From the NCBI GenBank assembly GCA_903813345.2, contig CAIIXF020000001.1:51293885-51353884 (forward strand): 60,000 bases of DNA, written 5' to 3'. Position numbers and translations under genes: made by a program. Source of the stretch: Owenia fusiformis (lineage: Eukaryota > Annelida > Polychaeta > Sabellida > Oweniidae). How positions within the stretch are numbered: position 1 is the stretch's first letter; each line of letters starts with the position of its first letter. Under the pieces are notes generated by a model. The model was not told the origin of the DNA. It did not search any database and saw only the letters and a list, made by a program, of their open reading frames with translations. Shown one piece after another: positions 31,381 through 43,290 of the stretch.

Positions 31381-34300
31381 ATGGCTACCAAAACTGAAAT
31401 GAACTTTTTTGCAGCTGATTTTGTCAAAATACTAGACAATCAGCCAGGCTCAGAAGGTCCTGTTTTCACAATGGATGGAAAACTTTACATGGTTGCCCCT
31501 GAGGTTGAAGTTGATGGGAAACCTGCTGGTCAGATTCTCAGAATTGACCTCGAAATCAAGCAGGTATTTTTTAAAGATCTGTCGTCTGCAAAGATACATG
31601 TACGCCCACATTGCATATTTACATTTGTTTGCAGGTCATGGGGCTTGAAACGATAACATACAAAAAATTATCGATTTGATCATGGGCATATTATCAGACA
31701 TTTTATTATGTAAGGCCCAAGTCACCTTTTCTCTGCATGTCTCAGATCAAATCTAAAACAGATGCGGCCTGGGGAATGCAATTAGACGTAGGGCATCATT
31801 AGGCTATCTTTTCCAAAGACCATCTCTCTGTTTTGGTCTTTCATACAATAGAGCTATATACTTATTTCAAAAGTCAAAACTATTGGCACTATTGACTCAC
31901 ATATTTCTTACATCAATCGTTGTTGTTGTTGTTGGTATCCTTATGGTACTTTTATGTCACCTATTAGTCTCTCTTTGCATGTTTATCACTAGGTTTCTGT
32001 AGCTCTATATTAATTGATTCAACACAAAAGCCCTAACATTCTCTTGAAGCCGAAAAAGTTGCGGCTGTCTCAAATTTTAGAGGTATACACACTTCAATCT
32101 TCAAATTGACCAGTACATGTATTTCTAAATGTCTGTCATCAAATTTGGGAATTTTTATTGAGTGCATTACGAACATATGCGATCGAGGTTCCATGACAGT
32201 CCAGGATTTTAATATCAAGTAACCTTATTTCGGTAATGTTCGTGATGTACTCGTCTACTGAAGATACCAGATGGAAAATATTTGATCTAATAGATTGGCT
32301 CCTTTGAATGAATGTTCATGTACAAATTTGTAAATTTTTTAAGTTTTCACCTCACTTTTATCACACCATCAGTGGGATATAGTCGTCGTGATCGTTCCGC
32401 TTTTTTTGTCATCGTCATTTCAGGAAAACTGCTCATTAGATTTTCTCCAAATTCAAACACATGATAGAGTTTGTCAAGTTCTAGAGCTGATTAACTTTTT
32501 GGTGGCCATCTTGTTTTTTGGTGGCCATTTTGAAGGTTTTTGGGAAAATCTTATCATTTCAGGAAACCACTCATCACATTTTCTACAAATTCGCACACAT
32601 GATAGAGGGTATCAAGTTCTAGTTTATTTTGATATCAGATGAATGTACTTAAAGGCCCACTTGGCGTATCTTCAATATTTTTGGGCAAAATAAAGACTTT
32701 TATTTGAATTTTATGTAATACCCAATGTATTGATAAGAACCTTATTTTTCATTGACACCAACAACAGCTCAAATGGACCACATCAAAGCTTACAGTAATT
32801 AATCAAAAAATATTTTCGATCTGTCAAGCTTTATATGTCAAGTTTTTATCAATGTCATTGGAAGATGGTGGAGTTATTTGTATTACATGATACATTCATT
32901 TCTATAGAAGTGTCACCATCTTTTGAATCAAAAGTAATTTAAAACATGCACTTTGTTGAGCATGTGCATGCATTACTAATGATCTCTGAACTTCGAATGC
33001 TTTTTTCTATGTGAAATATTTTTTCTTGGTTCAATATTAAAGCAAATCAAACTTTGTTTCATATTTGAGCAAGTGTGTGAGTAACATGTTTCAGTGATTT
33101 TTTTTGATTTTTTCTTCTAAATTAAGTATAGTGGGCCTTTAAGAATAAGATCGGTAATCAATATTTTTTATGTCCCCAACAACTTCCATGAAACACTTTT
33201 TTAGTGGAACACTTATTGTTGCTCTAAGCCCTAAGTACATTCCATTTACAATGGGCTTGCATGTACAGTATTTTTCTTATATTTACAGGCTAGTGTGTTG
33301 GTCGCCCCTTCAGTGGATGGATTTGGAGGGATTCCTGCCGGGTGTCAATGTGACCTTGATAATAACATCTGGGTTGCTGACATGACACTTGGTATACTGA
33401 AAGTGAAACAAGATGGCACATTCCAACAAGTAAGCTTGTAAAATTATCCCTGTCAGAAGTTTCATTTTTCTTTAAAGAGAACTTCAGCTACTGACAGTAA
33501 ATAACTGCTAGTCATACATGGAGGTTAAAATTGTCATCAGTGAGTGTTACCGCTGGTATTTCATCGATTTCAGCTTTATTTCCATTGATATAATATTATA
33601 TACGAAGTATTACATGACACTCTTATGACTGTACAGAATAAACCAATGTTGTTTTAGAAAGTGACTACTGACATATGAACATGTAATATAGAGATACATG
33701 TAGACTATCAACTCATTCAATCTAGAGAAGTACACAGTTAAAGGAGACCAGCACTGTACATACAAATTCATAAAATTCACTGCTGTTTTGTAGGATCCTT
33801 TACATATCTTACAATAAAACAAGTTGTATGATATTCTAGATTTAATCATTTTTTCCATCTGTATGTAGCCTCTTTACCCAAGATCTATTTATTCGGTTGA
33901 ATTTTTCTAATTTTCTCAAAATTCAAATTATGGCTTGCTTTGGTGACATTTATTATTCCTTTTTTCCAGATAGCAACTAAAGATAATAAGAATGAAGCCC
34001 TGCAAGGATGTAATGATCTTATATTTGACTGTGAAGGTAACCTGTGGATTACTGCACCAGCTGGTCCTATAGCACCTCATGCCTTCACAAGATCAGACAA
34101 GGTAAAATACCAGTCACATTTGTTTCTATTTCAGGTATATATAAATAAAGTGTTCCCTCAAGGAAAACAAAAAAGAAAATTGCAGTTATTTTCTTAATAG
34201 CAATGGAGTTGTGCAGCTATTTTTGTTTCCTTGAATTTTATTGTGTATACTAGTGAACAGAAAGTCCTATAATGATTTTTTAATTACATTCAGTACTTTG

Positions 34301-35492
34301 GGAATGTAATCATGTTGAATTATATCTGTTTTCTATGAAAATGTCCCATAGTTTTACAGTTTCAGTAGAATAACTTTTTTGTCTCCATGCCTTTTTAAAT
34401 GTGATTCAATGTTTGAAAATGCTATTTATTTTGATAATTAGTTCTTTCTTTCTGTTTTACAGGAGGCATTTGGGAGTGCTTACTGTTATACCAAAGCTGG
34501 TGAAGTTATAAAAGTGGCAACTGGATTCAAGTTCTCTAATGGTATAGCTGTACAACATAACAGTAATGGGATTCCAGTTAAACTGATCGTTGCAGAGACA
34601 TTCCATAACTCCTCCCTCTGGAGTTTTGATATTGTTGGCCCTGGACAGGTCAAGAACAAACAACTATGGGGAACTCTGCCTGGTAAGTACACAGTGGATT
34701 AGAGGAACAAATTAAAACTTCTATTTTCTATATATCATCATAAACATTTATTTAATGGGTATCCATAGTATCTATTTTACCTGTCATTACTATTTCGCAT
34801 GTTCCCCAAGTTTTTGAGAAATGACGATTTTGGCATAAAAAGTCACATTTTTGTTAATATTTCAATGGTCATTTTGCTTTCTGGCAGCCATGATAGATAG
34901 ATTGGAATTAAATTTTCTTCATATTTGTACATATGTTAGAAGATACAAAGTTCTACAGCTGATTTACCTTTGGGTGGCCATCTTATTTGCTTTAGCTGTT
35001 TTAGACATTTGTCAATAAATTTTGTCACCATCATTCAAGGAAGACCACTCATATGATTTTCTTCAAGGTGCCTATTTTGTTTTGTAATTTTGTTTATGTC
35101 ATGTGCTTTGACCTTCAATCTAAATCATGTAGGCTCCCTTGCCACACTTAAAAATAAACATCTTTATTTCTTCAAATCTGAAAATACACTGTACATCGAA
35201 GGCTCATACTGGGAATATTTTATTTTTTTTAGGAAATCCTGGACCCGATGGTATGGATTTTGATGAAGAAGGGAACCTCATTGTTGCAAACCATGGCTCG
35301 GGTACTCTAGATGTGTTTGGTCCTAATGGAGGTGAACCAATATGTCGAATAAAGTGCCCATTTAAGCACCCTAGCAATGTTCACTTCAGGCCTGACTCCG
35401 ATGAGCTGTATGTCACTGAGCATGAGTTTCATGGTTTGTGGAAGCTTAAGTGGAAAAACAAAGGAATGAAGCAGTTTTGCGAGAGAATTTAA
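31381..35492 (+). CDS. DFPase-like calcium-dependent phosphotriesterase (SMP-30/gluconolactonase fold)
   Basis: Five exons (31381-31563, 33289-33429, 33970-34101, 34463-34682, 35233-35492) give 311 residues, against about 314 for squid diisopropylfluorophosphatase. The match runs end to end: EGPVF, VAPEVEVDGKPAGQILRIDL, GIPAGCQCD, QGCND, EGNLWITAPAG, FSNGIAV, DGMDFDEE and VTEHE. The residues aligned to the catalytic calcium site (Glu25, Asn123, Asn178, Asp231) and to the active-site His (His289) are all present. The fold is a six-bladed propeller. No signal peptide is seen, so it is probably cytosolic. The natural substrate of the family is uncertain; a lactone or organophosphate ester hydrolase role is inferred. 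One pocket position, Trp in the squid ANWGSS segment, is His here (ANHGSG). Confidence 0.94.
32413..32640. repeat. Direct repeat pair in DFPase-like intron 1
   Basis: A roughly 85-bp unit starting TTTCAGGAAAACTGCTCATT is repeated about 147 bp later with substitutions. The spacer has two GGTGGCCAT words. A related stretch occurs in intron 4 (about 34890-35065). Confidence 0.65.
32650..33143. repeat. Old dispersed repeat, copy 1 (uninterrupted)
   Basis: This roughly 490-bp non-coding segment in DFPase-like intron 1 aligns with 39560-40575 if the MITE at 39741-40243 is removed from the latter. Shared anchors include CATTGACACCAACAACAGCTC versus CATTTGACACCAAAAACACC, and CTCTGAACTTCGAATGC versus CTCTGAACTTCAAATGC. 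Confidence 0.65.
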
Positions 35493-36387
35493 AGATAGGC
35501 CTATTACAAGGAGAAAACTGCAGACAATCAATGGATATTTTGTACTAGATACATGGTTGTATCAAGGAATCAAGGAATGAGGCAGGCCTCACTAAAATTT
35601 TACTTAAATGTATTTCCAACTGAAACTGGAAATGAAGTCCAAGTACATTGATATACGACCTTAAGTCTTGCCTAATTACATTTGTCTCGCCAAATTTTTG
35701 ATCCTGGCTTATTCCACGGATATATATATAAAACAATTTTTGTATTTTATTAATCAATATTTTAACAATGTGCAATTCATATTGATGATCAGGTGCTGTA
35801 TCTAGATTGACCAATTCAAATGTACTGTATAAGAATTGTTATCATTCCACTTTATTGAAAACTTTTCATATTGTTTGGCTTACAGTGTGCAAAATTTATA
35901 TTGTTTGGCTTACAGTTTGAAAGATTTATGGAGAAAAATTACCATGAGACAATTGATCGGCCTAAATCTTATTTTCATTAAAAACTATTGAAGATTGATT
36001 TTGATGGCACCAACCAGGAGTTACTACATTATGTTATGGCTGCAATTCTTTTTGTGTTCAAGTACAATTGTCTGCATCAGTGTTTGTTATATAGAAGTGA
36101 TAAATTATTATTCTTTTCAATCATTCTAGGTGGTGTCATTTGGTCATATCGGCCTCATGCTTTGTTTACAAATAACATGCATTTTAGGAGTTATTTTATA
36201 TATAAACATTGTAATTTTTATATCATATCATGTACTTTTATAGGCAATAGAAATGGATATTTTATATTTGAATGAATGTTATATGTTTATACACAGTTGG
36301 CTTATTTGTAAAGTTTATGAAATTTCAGATAAATATATTTCTATTAAAGCTATTTACATCCTGTTATATTTTGTAAATACATTTATA

Positions 36388-36686
36388 CCACTCTAAGTCC
36401 AATTACAGTTGTATAACATGGGTCTATAACAACGATATACAGTGGAGAGTGGTATATCGTCATCGTATACAACTCCTCCGTATACACTCCAGCGTATACC
36501 ACTGTAGAAGTGCATTCTGGGAACTAATGAATAAAAAAATCATGAAAATTTTCATGATTTCCTAGAATCAAGTGACGTCATAAATGGTTCGACATCAGCA
36601 TTATTGAGTTGGCTATGGGATATTTTTATGGTTTTTAATTGTTATGATTGTGTTCGAATCAACTGTAATTGAACTTAGAGTGGCAT
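36388..36686. mobile_element. MITE with CCACTCTAAG ends
   Basis: The left end, CCACTCTAAGTCCAATTACA, is inverted at the right end (TGTAATTGAACTTAGAGTGG). It is about 300 bp, without coding content, and contains repeated GTATAC/GTATATCG words. Confidence 0.7.
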
Positions 36687-36692
36687 AATAAG

Positions 36693-36838
36693 ATTATATA
36701 ATGGTTCATTCTGTATATCGTGCATTTTATACTCTCGTGAGAATATAATATATTCACTCGTTCGCTACGCTCACTTGTGAATATATCATATACTCACTCG
36801 AGTATAAACACGATATACAGAAGGAACCATTATATAAC
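36693..36838. repeat. Palindromic element, TATATCGTG type
   Basis: TATATAATGGTTCATTCTGT on the left is inverted on the right (CAGAAGGAACCATTATATA). The inner motifs CACTCGTTCGCTACGCTCAC and ACTCACTCGAGTATA are also near-palindromic. It almost touches the preceding MITE. Confidence 0.7.
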
Positions 36839-37013
36839 CTCATAGTACATTATATTATATTATACTAGAACAATGGTCCATTTATGGTGATGTAGCAACT
36901 TATTTTCACAAACAAGTTCTACTGAGTATGATTCTCCAATTTGAACTGTTTCAGCTGATGAGTTTCTTTCACCATGTAATTATTTGGCAGTTGTAGTTCC
37001 ATCTTTGTTAAGT

Positions 37014-38765
37014 TTATAGTTGTAACTCACGTATAGCTTTCTTTTTCAAGGAAAGTCTATCTATTTTACCATTACCCAAAATTGGTAGGTCTTCCATGAT
37101 TATGAAATATTTAGGGACCTTACTCAGTCCATCTGCTGTTCTGTCAGAGAACACACCATTACACCATTCCTTAATTTCATTCTTTGTTAGACTCTGATCA
37201 TCTCGGACTTGAATACATGCGCAAAGTTCTTCATAAAGTCTTGGATCTGGTACCCCTATAACATACGCTTGCATCACAGCTGGATGTTGATGAAGTATTT
37301 TCTCAATTCCACCTGGGTGGACGATCACAGTGCCACGTTTGATGAATTCCTTTATTCGACCAACAACAGTGACATAACCATACGGGGTCAATGTACCTAT
37401 GTCTCCAGTATGCACCCAGCCATCTGCATCTTTTGTTTCCCGGGTCTTTTCTTCATTGTTTAGATATCTGATGAAGTTGCTATATCCACGTACACATATC
37501 TCTCCTTCTGTATTGATCGGCACAATTTCGTTGGCTTTATCTTTTATTGCTATTTCTATGTTTGGAAAGCCATAACCAGTAGTGTTGTTTTGTTTCTTGT
37601 AGTCTCCAGAAGGGAATGTGGCACTTATCATTAGGGTTTCAGTCTGAGCAAACATAATGCTAAAGGCAATTGGGATGAGTGACTGGACACGGTCAAGCAA
37701 ATCTGGTTCTATCCTCTGCCCACTCGTCCATACAACTTTCAATGATGATAGGTCATATGCTTTCACCTGTGCGGCAGCCATGTTTGACACATCATAAAGA
37801 AGATACGGCATCAACAATGCTTTTGTTACCTTTTCATTTTGCAACATTTTTAAAACATTGTCAGCATTGGAGTTCCCAACTGTAAAACATGCGTTAATAG
37901 TTATTATTTTCTCATGCATAGCCAATGCAAAGCCAAAACAGTGTGATCCACCAGCCCACGATAATGGTCGGTCATTAAAGTGGATGTCTCGGTCTGGTCC
38001 ATTGGAAAGACGACGAGTTAGGCTGGATGAGCTATTTATGGCAGTTTTGTGGTTAATCACACAATACTTTGGCTTGCCTGTGCTGCCAGACGTTAAATTG
38101 ATCCAACATGGACTGTCCATGGTAACGTGTTCATTTGCAGTTGGACCAATTTTCAACTTTTCCTCATCCGACTTCTCTGTAATTAATGCTCTATAATGAA
38201 GCGCACCTTTAGGGATCTCACTGTCACCTATCAGGATGACATGCCTAAGTTCAGGCATCCGAGGGTCAGTCTTCCCAGAAAGTACCTCTGTGAATAACTT
38301 TGTCATCAGGCCATTCATTGATGCATCATCACCAACATACATTATGGCAACTTTCGCATTGACATCTTTTATCTGTTCAACAATGTCCTCCCCACTTTTA
38401 AGTCCAAATGTAAGAAAGACAGGTACAGCAGCGCAATGGAGAAGACCCCCTACACAGACAACCATTTCCTCACAATTAGGTACACACACAACGACCATAT
38501 CCCCAGGACGGACTCCAATCTCATCAAAACTGACAGCCAGGTTTTCTGACAGAGCCACCCATCTCTTGTATGTGATGCTACTGTGGCGGCTAGCATCAGG
38601 ATTCATAAAGACAAACGCTTCTTCGTCATCATGTTTCAGTTCCTGCATGCATTCATTCAGTGTTAACCTGCTCAATGGGTGCTTGGAAGCAATGCTTATG
38701 TAACTCTCTTTAAGTGGCTCTTTAATTGGTTCAACATCAGGATCTATAACATCCAGATATTCCAT
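37014..38765 (-). CDS. Acyl-CoA synthetase, ANL (AMP-binding) superfamily, intronless
   Basis: A single 583-residue frame. ANL enzymes adenylate a carboxylic acid with ATP and transfer it to CoA. Visible core motifs: the P-loop LTSGSTGKPK (224-233), FAQTET (372-377), GEICVRGYS (421-429), GWVHTGDIG (449-457), the hinge GRIKEFIKRG (469-478) and the C-terminal NGKIDR (565-570), whose Lys567 would serve adenylation. Length and motif order fit medium-chain or ACSF2-like synthetases. There is no signal peptide and no clear PTS1 (ends LQL), and the substrate cannot be told. An acceptor-like CCTTTTAG ending at 38787 suggests a 5' UTR exon upstream. The coding region has no introns although neighbouring genes are intron-rich, which hints at an origin by retroposition. 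Confidence 0.93.
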   Translation of the reverse strand: MEYLDVIDPDVEPIKEPLKESYISIASKHPLSRLTLNECMQELKHDDEEAFVFMNPDASRHSSITYKRWVALSENLAVSFDEIGVRPGDMVVVCVPNCEEMVVCVGGLLHCAAVPVFLTFGLKSGEDIVEQIKDVNAKVAIMYVGDDASMNGLMTKLFTEVLSGKTDPRMPELRHVILIGDSEIPKGALHYRALITEKSDEEKLKIGPTANEHVTMDSPCWINLTSGSTGKPKYCVINHKTAINSSSSLTRRLSNGPDRDIHFNDRPLSWAGGSHCFGFALAMHEKIITINACFTVGNSNADNVLKMLQNEKVTKALLMPYLLYDVSNMAAAQVKAYDLSSLKVVWTSGQRIEPDLLDRVQSLIPIAFSIMFAQTETLMISATFPSGDYKKQNNTTGYGFPNIEIAIKDKANEIVPINTEGEICVRGYSNFIRYLNNEEKTRETKDADGWVHTGDIGTLTPYGYVTVVGRIKEFIKRGTVIVHPGGIEKILHQHPAVMQAYVIGVPDPRLYEELCACIQVRDDQSLTKNEIKEWCNGVFSDRTADGLSKVPKYFIIMEDLPILGNGKIDRLSLKKKAIRELQL

Positions 38766-39559
38766 ATTCTGTTTTCCAAATGTGATCTAAAAGGAAAAGA
38801 AATGAATACATTTTAGGTACTAAATCCTTGATTCTCTGCTTTTCGATTTTAAATAGACTTCATTGTTTTTTTTATATCATGAAACCTGAAAGAATCAGAG
38901 ATACATCACAATTCTTAGTTTGAGGATTTATGAATACATTTTAACCAACAAAATCACTGATGGTAAACAACAAGAAAAAATGCAGTGATAAATTGCAATA
39001 CCAAGTGAGAAAACATTGTCTAAATGAATTTTGAACTTAACTTTAATAATCCCATAGAACATGTAATGAAAATAAGGAATCGTATTTGTCCTATTTTTAT
39101 ATGTAATCCTTACCTCAGTACAATTAAGATTGTATAATAATGAATTAATTCAGGATTGTTCTCTATTCATAAATGAAGTATTTCATTCACTTTTGTGGTC
39201 CAAGGATGCACTGAAATGACACTTGTAAACATTTGATAAAACATTGTACTTTAACAGATAAATGTATGTTTGTATCAGCCTATCTAATAATAAACCATTA
39301 GCATTGACCTTCAGCCAACGTTTGACATTGAGGCGGCTTCTTGTCACCTCAGACAATGTCAAAGTTAGACTATTGTAACTTCAAAACATTAGAATTTTTG
39401 AAACTGTCCAAATTGTTTCATATTTCAGTGTTTTAGGTTGGTCTGTTTTTATTAAAATATAGGCCTAACTTTATCTTAAAGTTCATTAAAGTTGTTTGTC
39501 CATAGAGATCAAATTCACTTTTGTTGAATGTGTGAAGTTATAGAGAGAGGTGTGTGACT

Positions 39560-40575
39560 TAAAGGAACTAAATGCGTATTATCGGCAAAATGAAGTTTTA
39601 CTTTTGATCTTCATAGTATTTCCAGTGGAATAATAAGTACAGGGTACCTGATCTTTCATTTGACACCAAAAACACCTCAAACATCAGAGTTGACACTAGA
39701 TTATCCAAAAAATAATATCTATCTAGCCTATCAATTTATATACTGTAAAACGGGTATTGTTAGCGAGGGGTAATTGTTAGCGATCGCTATAGTTTCGCTA
39801 AAAATTCAATTCGCTAAAATAAACCGGGGTTAAATAAACCGGGCGCTAAAATTTGCAAATTCCCGGGAAACTACATGAATACTTGTATTTAAGGAGCTTT
39901 TCGTTCAGTGCTCGACTTCCAGTTTGTAATTTGAAAAAGGTAAACATTTTTAAATCGTATGTTTCTTTCAATATCTGAAGGATAAATAGCCATCCATCAG
40001 TGAAATAGTATAAGTAGTAGTTTGGACCAATATCATGTGCGTTAGAAGTCTTACATTTTGATAATTCCTCTGTCATGTCCGTTATTCATTCTTCTGCCAT
40101 AAATGATAAAATTTCTAATGCATTTCGCTAATTTGATTTTTTAAAGATTAATCTTCATTTCGCTATAATTTCCCGCGCTAAAACCCCCTAAAATTGAAAA
40201 ATCGCTAAAATTTCCCGGTGTCAAAATTACCCGTTTTACAGTATGTCAAGTTTTAAGCAATGCCAATGAAAGCTGGCGAAGTTTTTTTTGCATGACATTA
40301 TCAATTAATTTTTGAGAGAATTTACAGCAATACGCCATCCTTTAATCATTATTATGTTATTTAAAACATACACTTTGTGAAAAATTGGTACATTGTACTC
40401 CACTTTTTTCAATCTCTGAACTTCAAATGCTGTTTTCTATGTGAGTATTTTTTTTCACTTCAGTGTTATCCCAAATAAAAGATTTCATCATATTTGATTG
40501 AGTGTGAGAGTAACATGTCTCAAATAATATTTTATCCCCTTTTCTTCAAAAATAAGCATATTGCCTGTTTAATTG
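39560..40575. repeat. Old dispersed repeat, copy 2, split by a MITE
   Basis: Left part 39560-39740 and right part 40244-40575 together align with 32650-33143. The break falls exactly at the ends of the MITE, at a TATA|TGTCAAG position matching the uninterrupted TATATGTCAAG of copy 1. Confidence 0.65.
39741..40243. mobile_element. CTGTAAAACGGGTA MITE, copy 2 (inverted relative to copy 1)
   Basis: Starts TACTGTAAAACGGGTATTGT and ends CCCGTTTTACAGTA. Related along its length to the inverse of 18462-18940. On the - strand a 76-codon frame (39846-40076) begins MTEELSKCKTSNAHDIGPNY; only the first 20 codons or so are kept in copy 1. Confidence 0.8.
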
Positions 40576-41523
40576 TTAAAGGTGAAATATTGATATCTAT
40601 AAATCTTAAATCAAGGTCATTGAAGCTTTTTAACGCACCCTTGGGTGCCATATTGTGATCGGCTTTTTAGAATTTCATGTATACTTTAAAATCTCTACTG
40701 CTTGTGAATTTCAAGGATTTTAAGTGCTCAAGATTTCTTCTCAAACCTTGTTACAGCTTGGAATGGATTTTTGGGTTTCATAGACTTTTAATAGGTCTTG
40801 TTTGCTATTAATTTACTAAAAATGTTTGTAGGGGGCCTAACTTGGAATTGGCCTTTACCACTCCTCATAGTACTCAAATTAAATTAGGTATTTCATTTTG
40901 TCATTTTATCTAATCTTGAGAGCCTGTACCCCAGGAAATAGTACAGGCTTTGGATCCCACAATGTAAGTGGTTAAGAGCCTTCTCCTTTAAGAGACAATG
41001 GCATGTAGTTGTTCACTACTTTACCTAATTTTTGTACAAAGCTCTTGACCAGGTTAACAACCCCCTTGAGTAACATGTGATTGATAATGTTCAGGTGCAC
41101 ATGTGTCTATGACAGTAATAATATTGAACCTTTTCTATCCCCTTACAGATTTAACCTCAATAGATATGCATGTAAGTTCCATTGTATTAAGGCATCAAAC
41201 TAACACGAACCAAATAAGAAAATACATGTATACTACATACTGAGTAAATAAAAAGTCAACAAAAGCTATAATCTGTTAGATAATCTGTCTATAATCTGGT
41301 ATAGAGTTTGTATTTTAAGGTTTCCATGCCATTTGTTACAATCAATTATCACATGTTTGAACAACCTGATACAAGTCTATTATTAGTAAATTGAAAAATT
41401 CTACAGATCCTTTAAGCTGATCTTCATTTAGTTAGTAGAAAATTGTTTCTTGAACAAATAATTGCTTTATCCATGTTATCACACTTTTAACAATTTATCA
41501 CATTTGTCTCTCAAAAACTGCTA

Positions 41524-41700
41524 GAACAGCTGACCTTTCTACCACCAATCAGCGAGCTTGAAGAAACCTACGCCAAAGGCGTTCTAAATAAATATGCGCA
41601 TGTCATTGGTCAATTCCGGGCTCAACGATGACGTCAGAAGGAATGACCATATATAGAAGGTCGGTCAAATTTGGCCGACGAACACTGATTGGCGCGGTGA
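41524..41700 (+). promoter_or_regulatory. Candidate core promoter: CCAAT, CRE and TATA motifs
   Basis: In + strand order: an ACGCC-AAA-GGCGT inverted repeat (about 41571), ATTGGTCAAT (about 41610), a full CRE TGACGTCA (about 41630), TATATA (41650-41655) and, about 20 bp on, a near-palindrome GTCGGTCAAATTTGGCCGAC, then ATTGG and a donor-like GCG|GTGAGT. Spacing fits a + strand TATA promoter with a start near 41680. CCAAT boxes also occur for the - strand, so it might instead drive the acyl-CoA synthetase gene. No downstream + strand coding exon was found. Confidence 0.4.
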
Positions 41701-42036
41701 GTTCACAGGTTTATTTTAGTTTGAAAGAGTGAAGACGAAGCTCTCTTTTAAGAAGTGAAGTCAAACGAATGCAAAGGGTATTAGTTTACACCAATGAAAC
41801 TAAATATGCCAAAACAATGGAAATATGCAATTAATATTGAGCCAATAATGAGTCATCATGATTATAATCAGTTTCTATTAATTCTGCAGTCAGACTGTCA
41901 AATGTACTGAATGAAATTATTTAAGAAGTCGAAGCAAAATATTTGACCAATGGGACTGATTCAAACTGTAGACATGTGATAAAAGCAAGTATTTACACAT
42001 AAACATACTAGAAAAACAGCAACTCCATGGAGTAGC

Positions 42037-43290
42037 AAATCCCACCGAAAAAAAACATATTATGCTTATTATAGCTAGTGTAAATGTTAAAATGTTTGTG
42101 CACTTTGTGATAGAAGCATGAAATTTGGCACAAAGGTAGTTTATACTATTGTGAACTAGGCATCATCATAGAAAATTTGAACCAAATCCGTTCACTGGTA
42201 TATGAGTTATCAAAGATTACGTTTTTTACGAAAATTGGCTGCCATCTTGAAAATTATTTCTTGAACAGAGCTACTGTGTCCCAAGGCATAATCATATAAA
42301 ATTTGAACCAAATCTGTTCACTGGTATTTGAGTTATCAAAGATTACATTTTTACGAAAAATTGCCGCCATTTTGAAATTAAGCGGCCATCTTGAAATATT
42401 TTTGTCGAACATAGCTACTGTGTCCCTAAGCATCATCATATAAATTTGAACCAAATCCGTTCACTGGTATTTGAGTTATCAAAGATTAGATATTTTTACG
42501 AAAAATGGCCGCCATTTTGAAATTAAGCGGCCATCTTGAAAATCTCATTTTGTGCGAAACTCCTTTATCCCTAGGCATCAGCATATAAAATTTGAACCAA
42601 ATCCGTTCACTGGTATATGAGTTATCAAAGATGTCGTTTTTTTACAAAAATTGGCGGCCATCTTGAAATTCAGCAGCCATCTTGAAAATCATTTGTTGAA
42701 CAGAGCTACTGTGTCCCTAGGCATAATCATATAAAATTTCAACCAAATCTGTTCACTAGTATTTGAGTTATCAAAGATTACGTTTTTTACAAAAAATTGC
42801 CGCCATTTTGGAATTAAGTGGCCATCTTGAAAATTTGTTGTTAAACATAGCAACTGTGTCCCTAAGCATCATCATATGAAATTTGAACCAAATCCGTTCA
42901 CTGGTATTTGAGTTATCAAAGATTACATATTTTTACGAAAAATGGCCGCCATTTTGAAATTAAGCAGCCATCTGTGAAAATCTCTTTTTGTGCGAAACTC
43001 CTTTGTCCCTAGGCATCAGCATATAAAATTTGAATCAAATCCGTCAACTTGTATTTGAGTTATTAAAGATTACATTTTTTACGAAAAATGGTGGCCATTT
43101 TGAAATCAGAGGCCATATTGAAAATTCCTTCTCGAGCAGAGGTCCTACATCCATAAGGCATAAGCCTATAAAATTTGAATCAAATCCGTGAAACGGTATT
43201 TGAGTTATCGCCCGGACAAACAGACGGACGGACAGACGAACGGACGGACGGCTTTCCTATATCCCTCTCGAACTTCGTTCGGTGGGATAA
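42037..43290. repeat. Satellite-like element with TCCCACCGAA ends
   Basis: The left end ATCCCACCGAA is inverted at the right end (TTCGGTGGGAT). The interior holds about seven units of roughly 140-150 bp, each with AAATTTGAACCAAATCCGTT, a GAGTTATCAAAGATTAC-type segment and GGCCGCCATTTTGAAATTAA-type words. It ends in a GGAC-rich run (about 43216-43250). No coding frame. GGCCATCTTG words also appear in the DFPase-like introns. Confidence 0.8.

Larger units (their letters stand above)
35493..37013. other. Convergent intergenic region between the DFPase-like gene and the acyl-CoA synthetase
   Basis: Holds the DFPase-like 3' UTR (ATTAAA-type signals near 35975 and 36342), a TIR MITE (36388-36686) and a second palindrome (36693-36838). 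No gene was recognised. Confidence 0.7.

Noticed and set aside
42254-42454. Small - strand frames in the 42-43 kb region
   Set aside because: They recur with each satellite unit and have no independent support.
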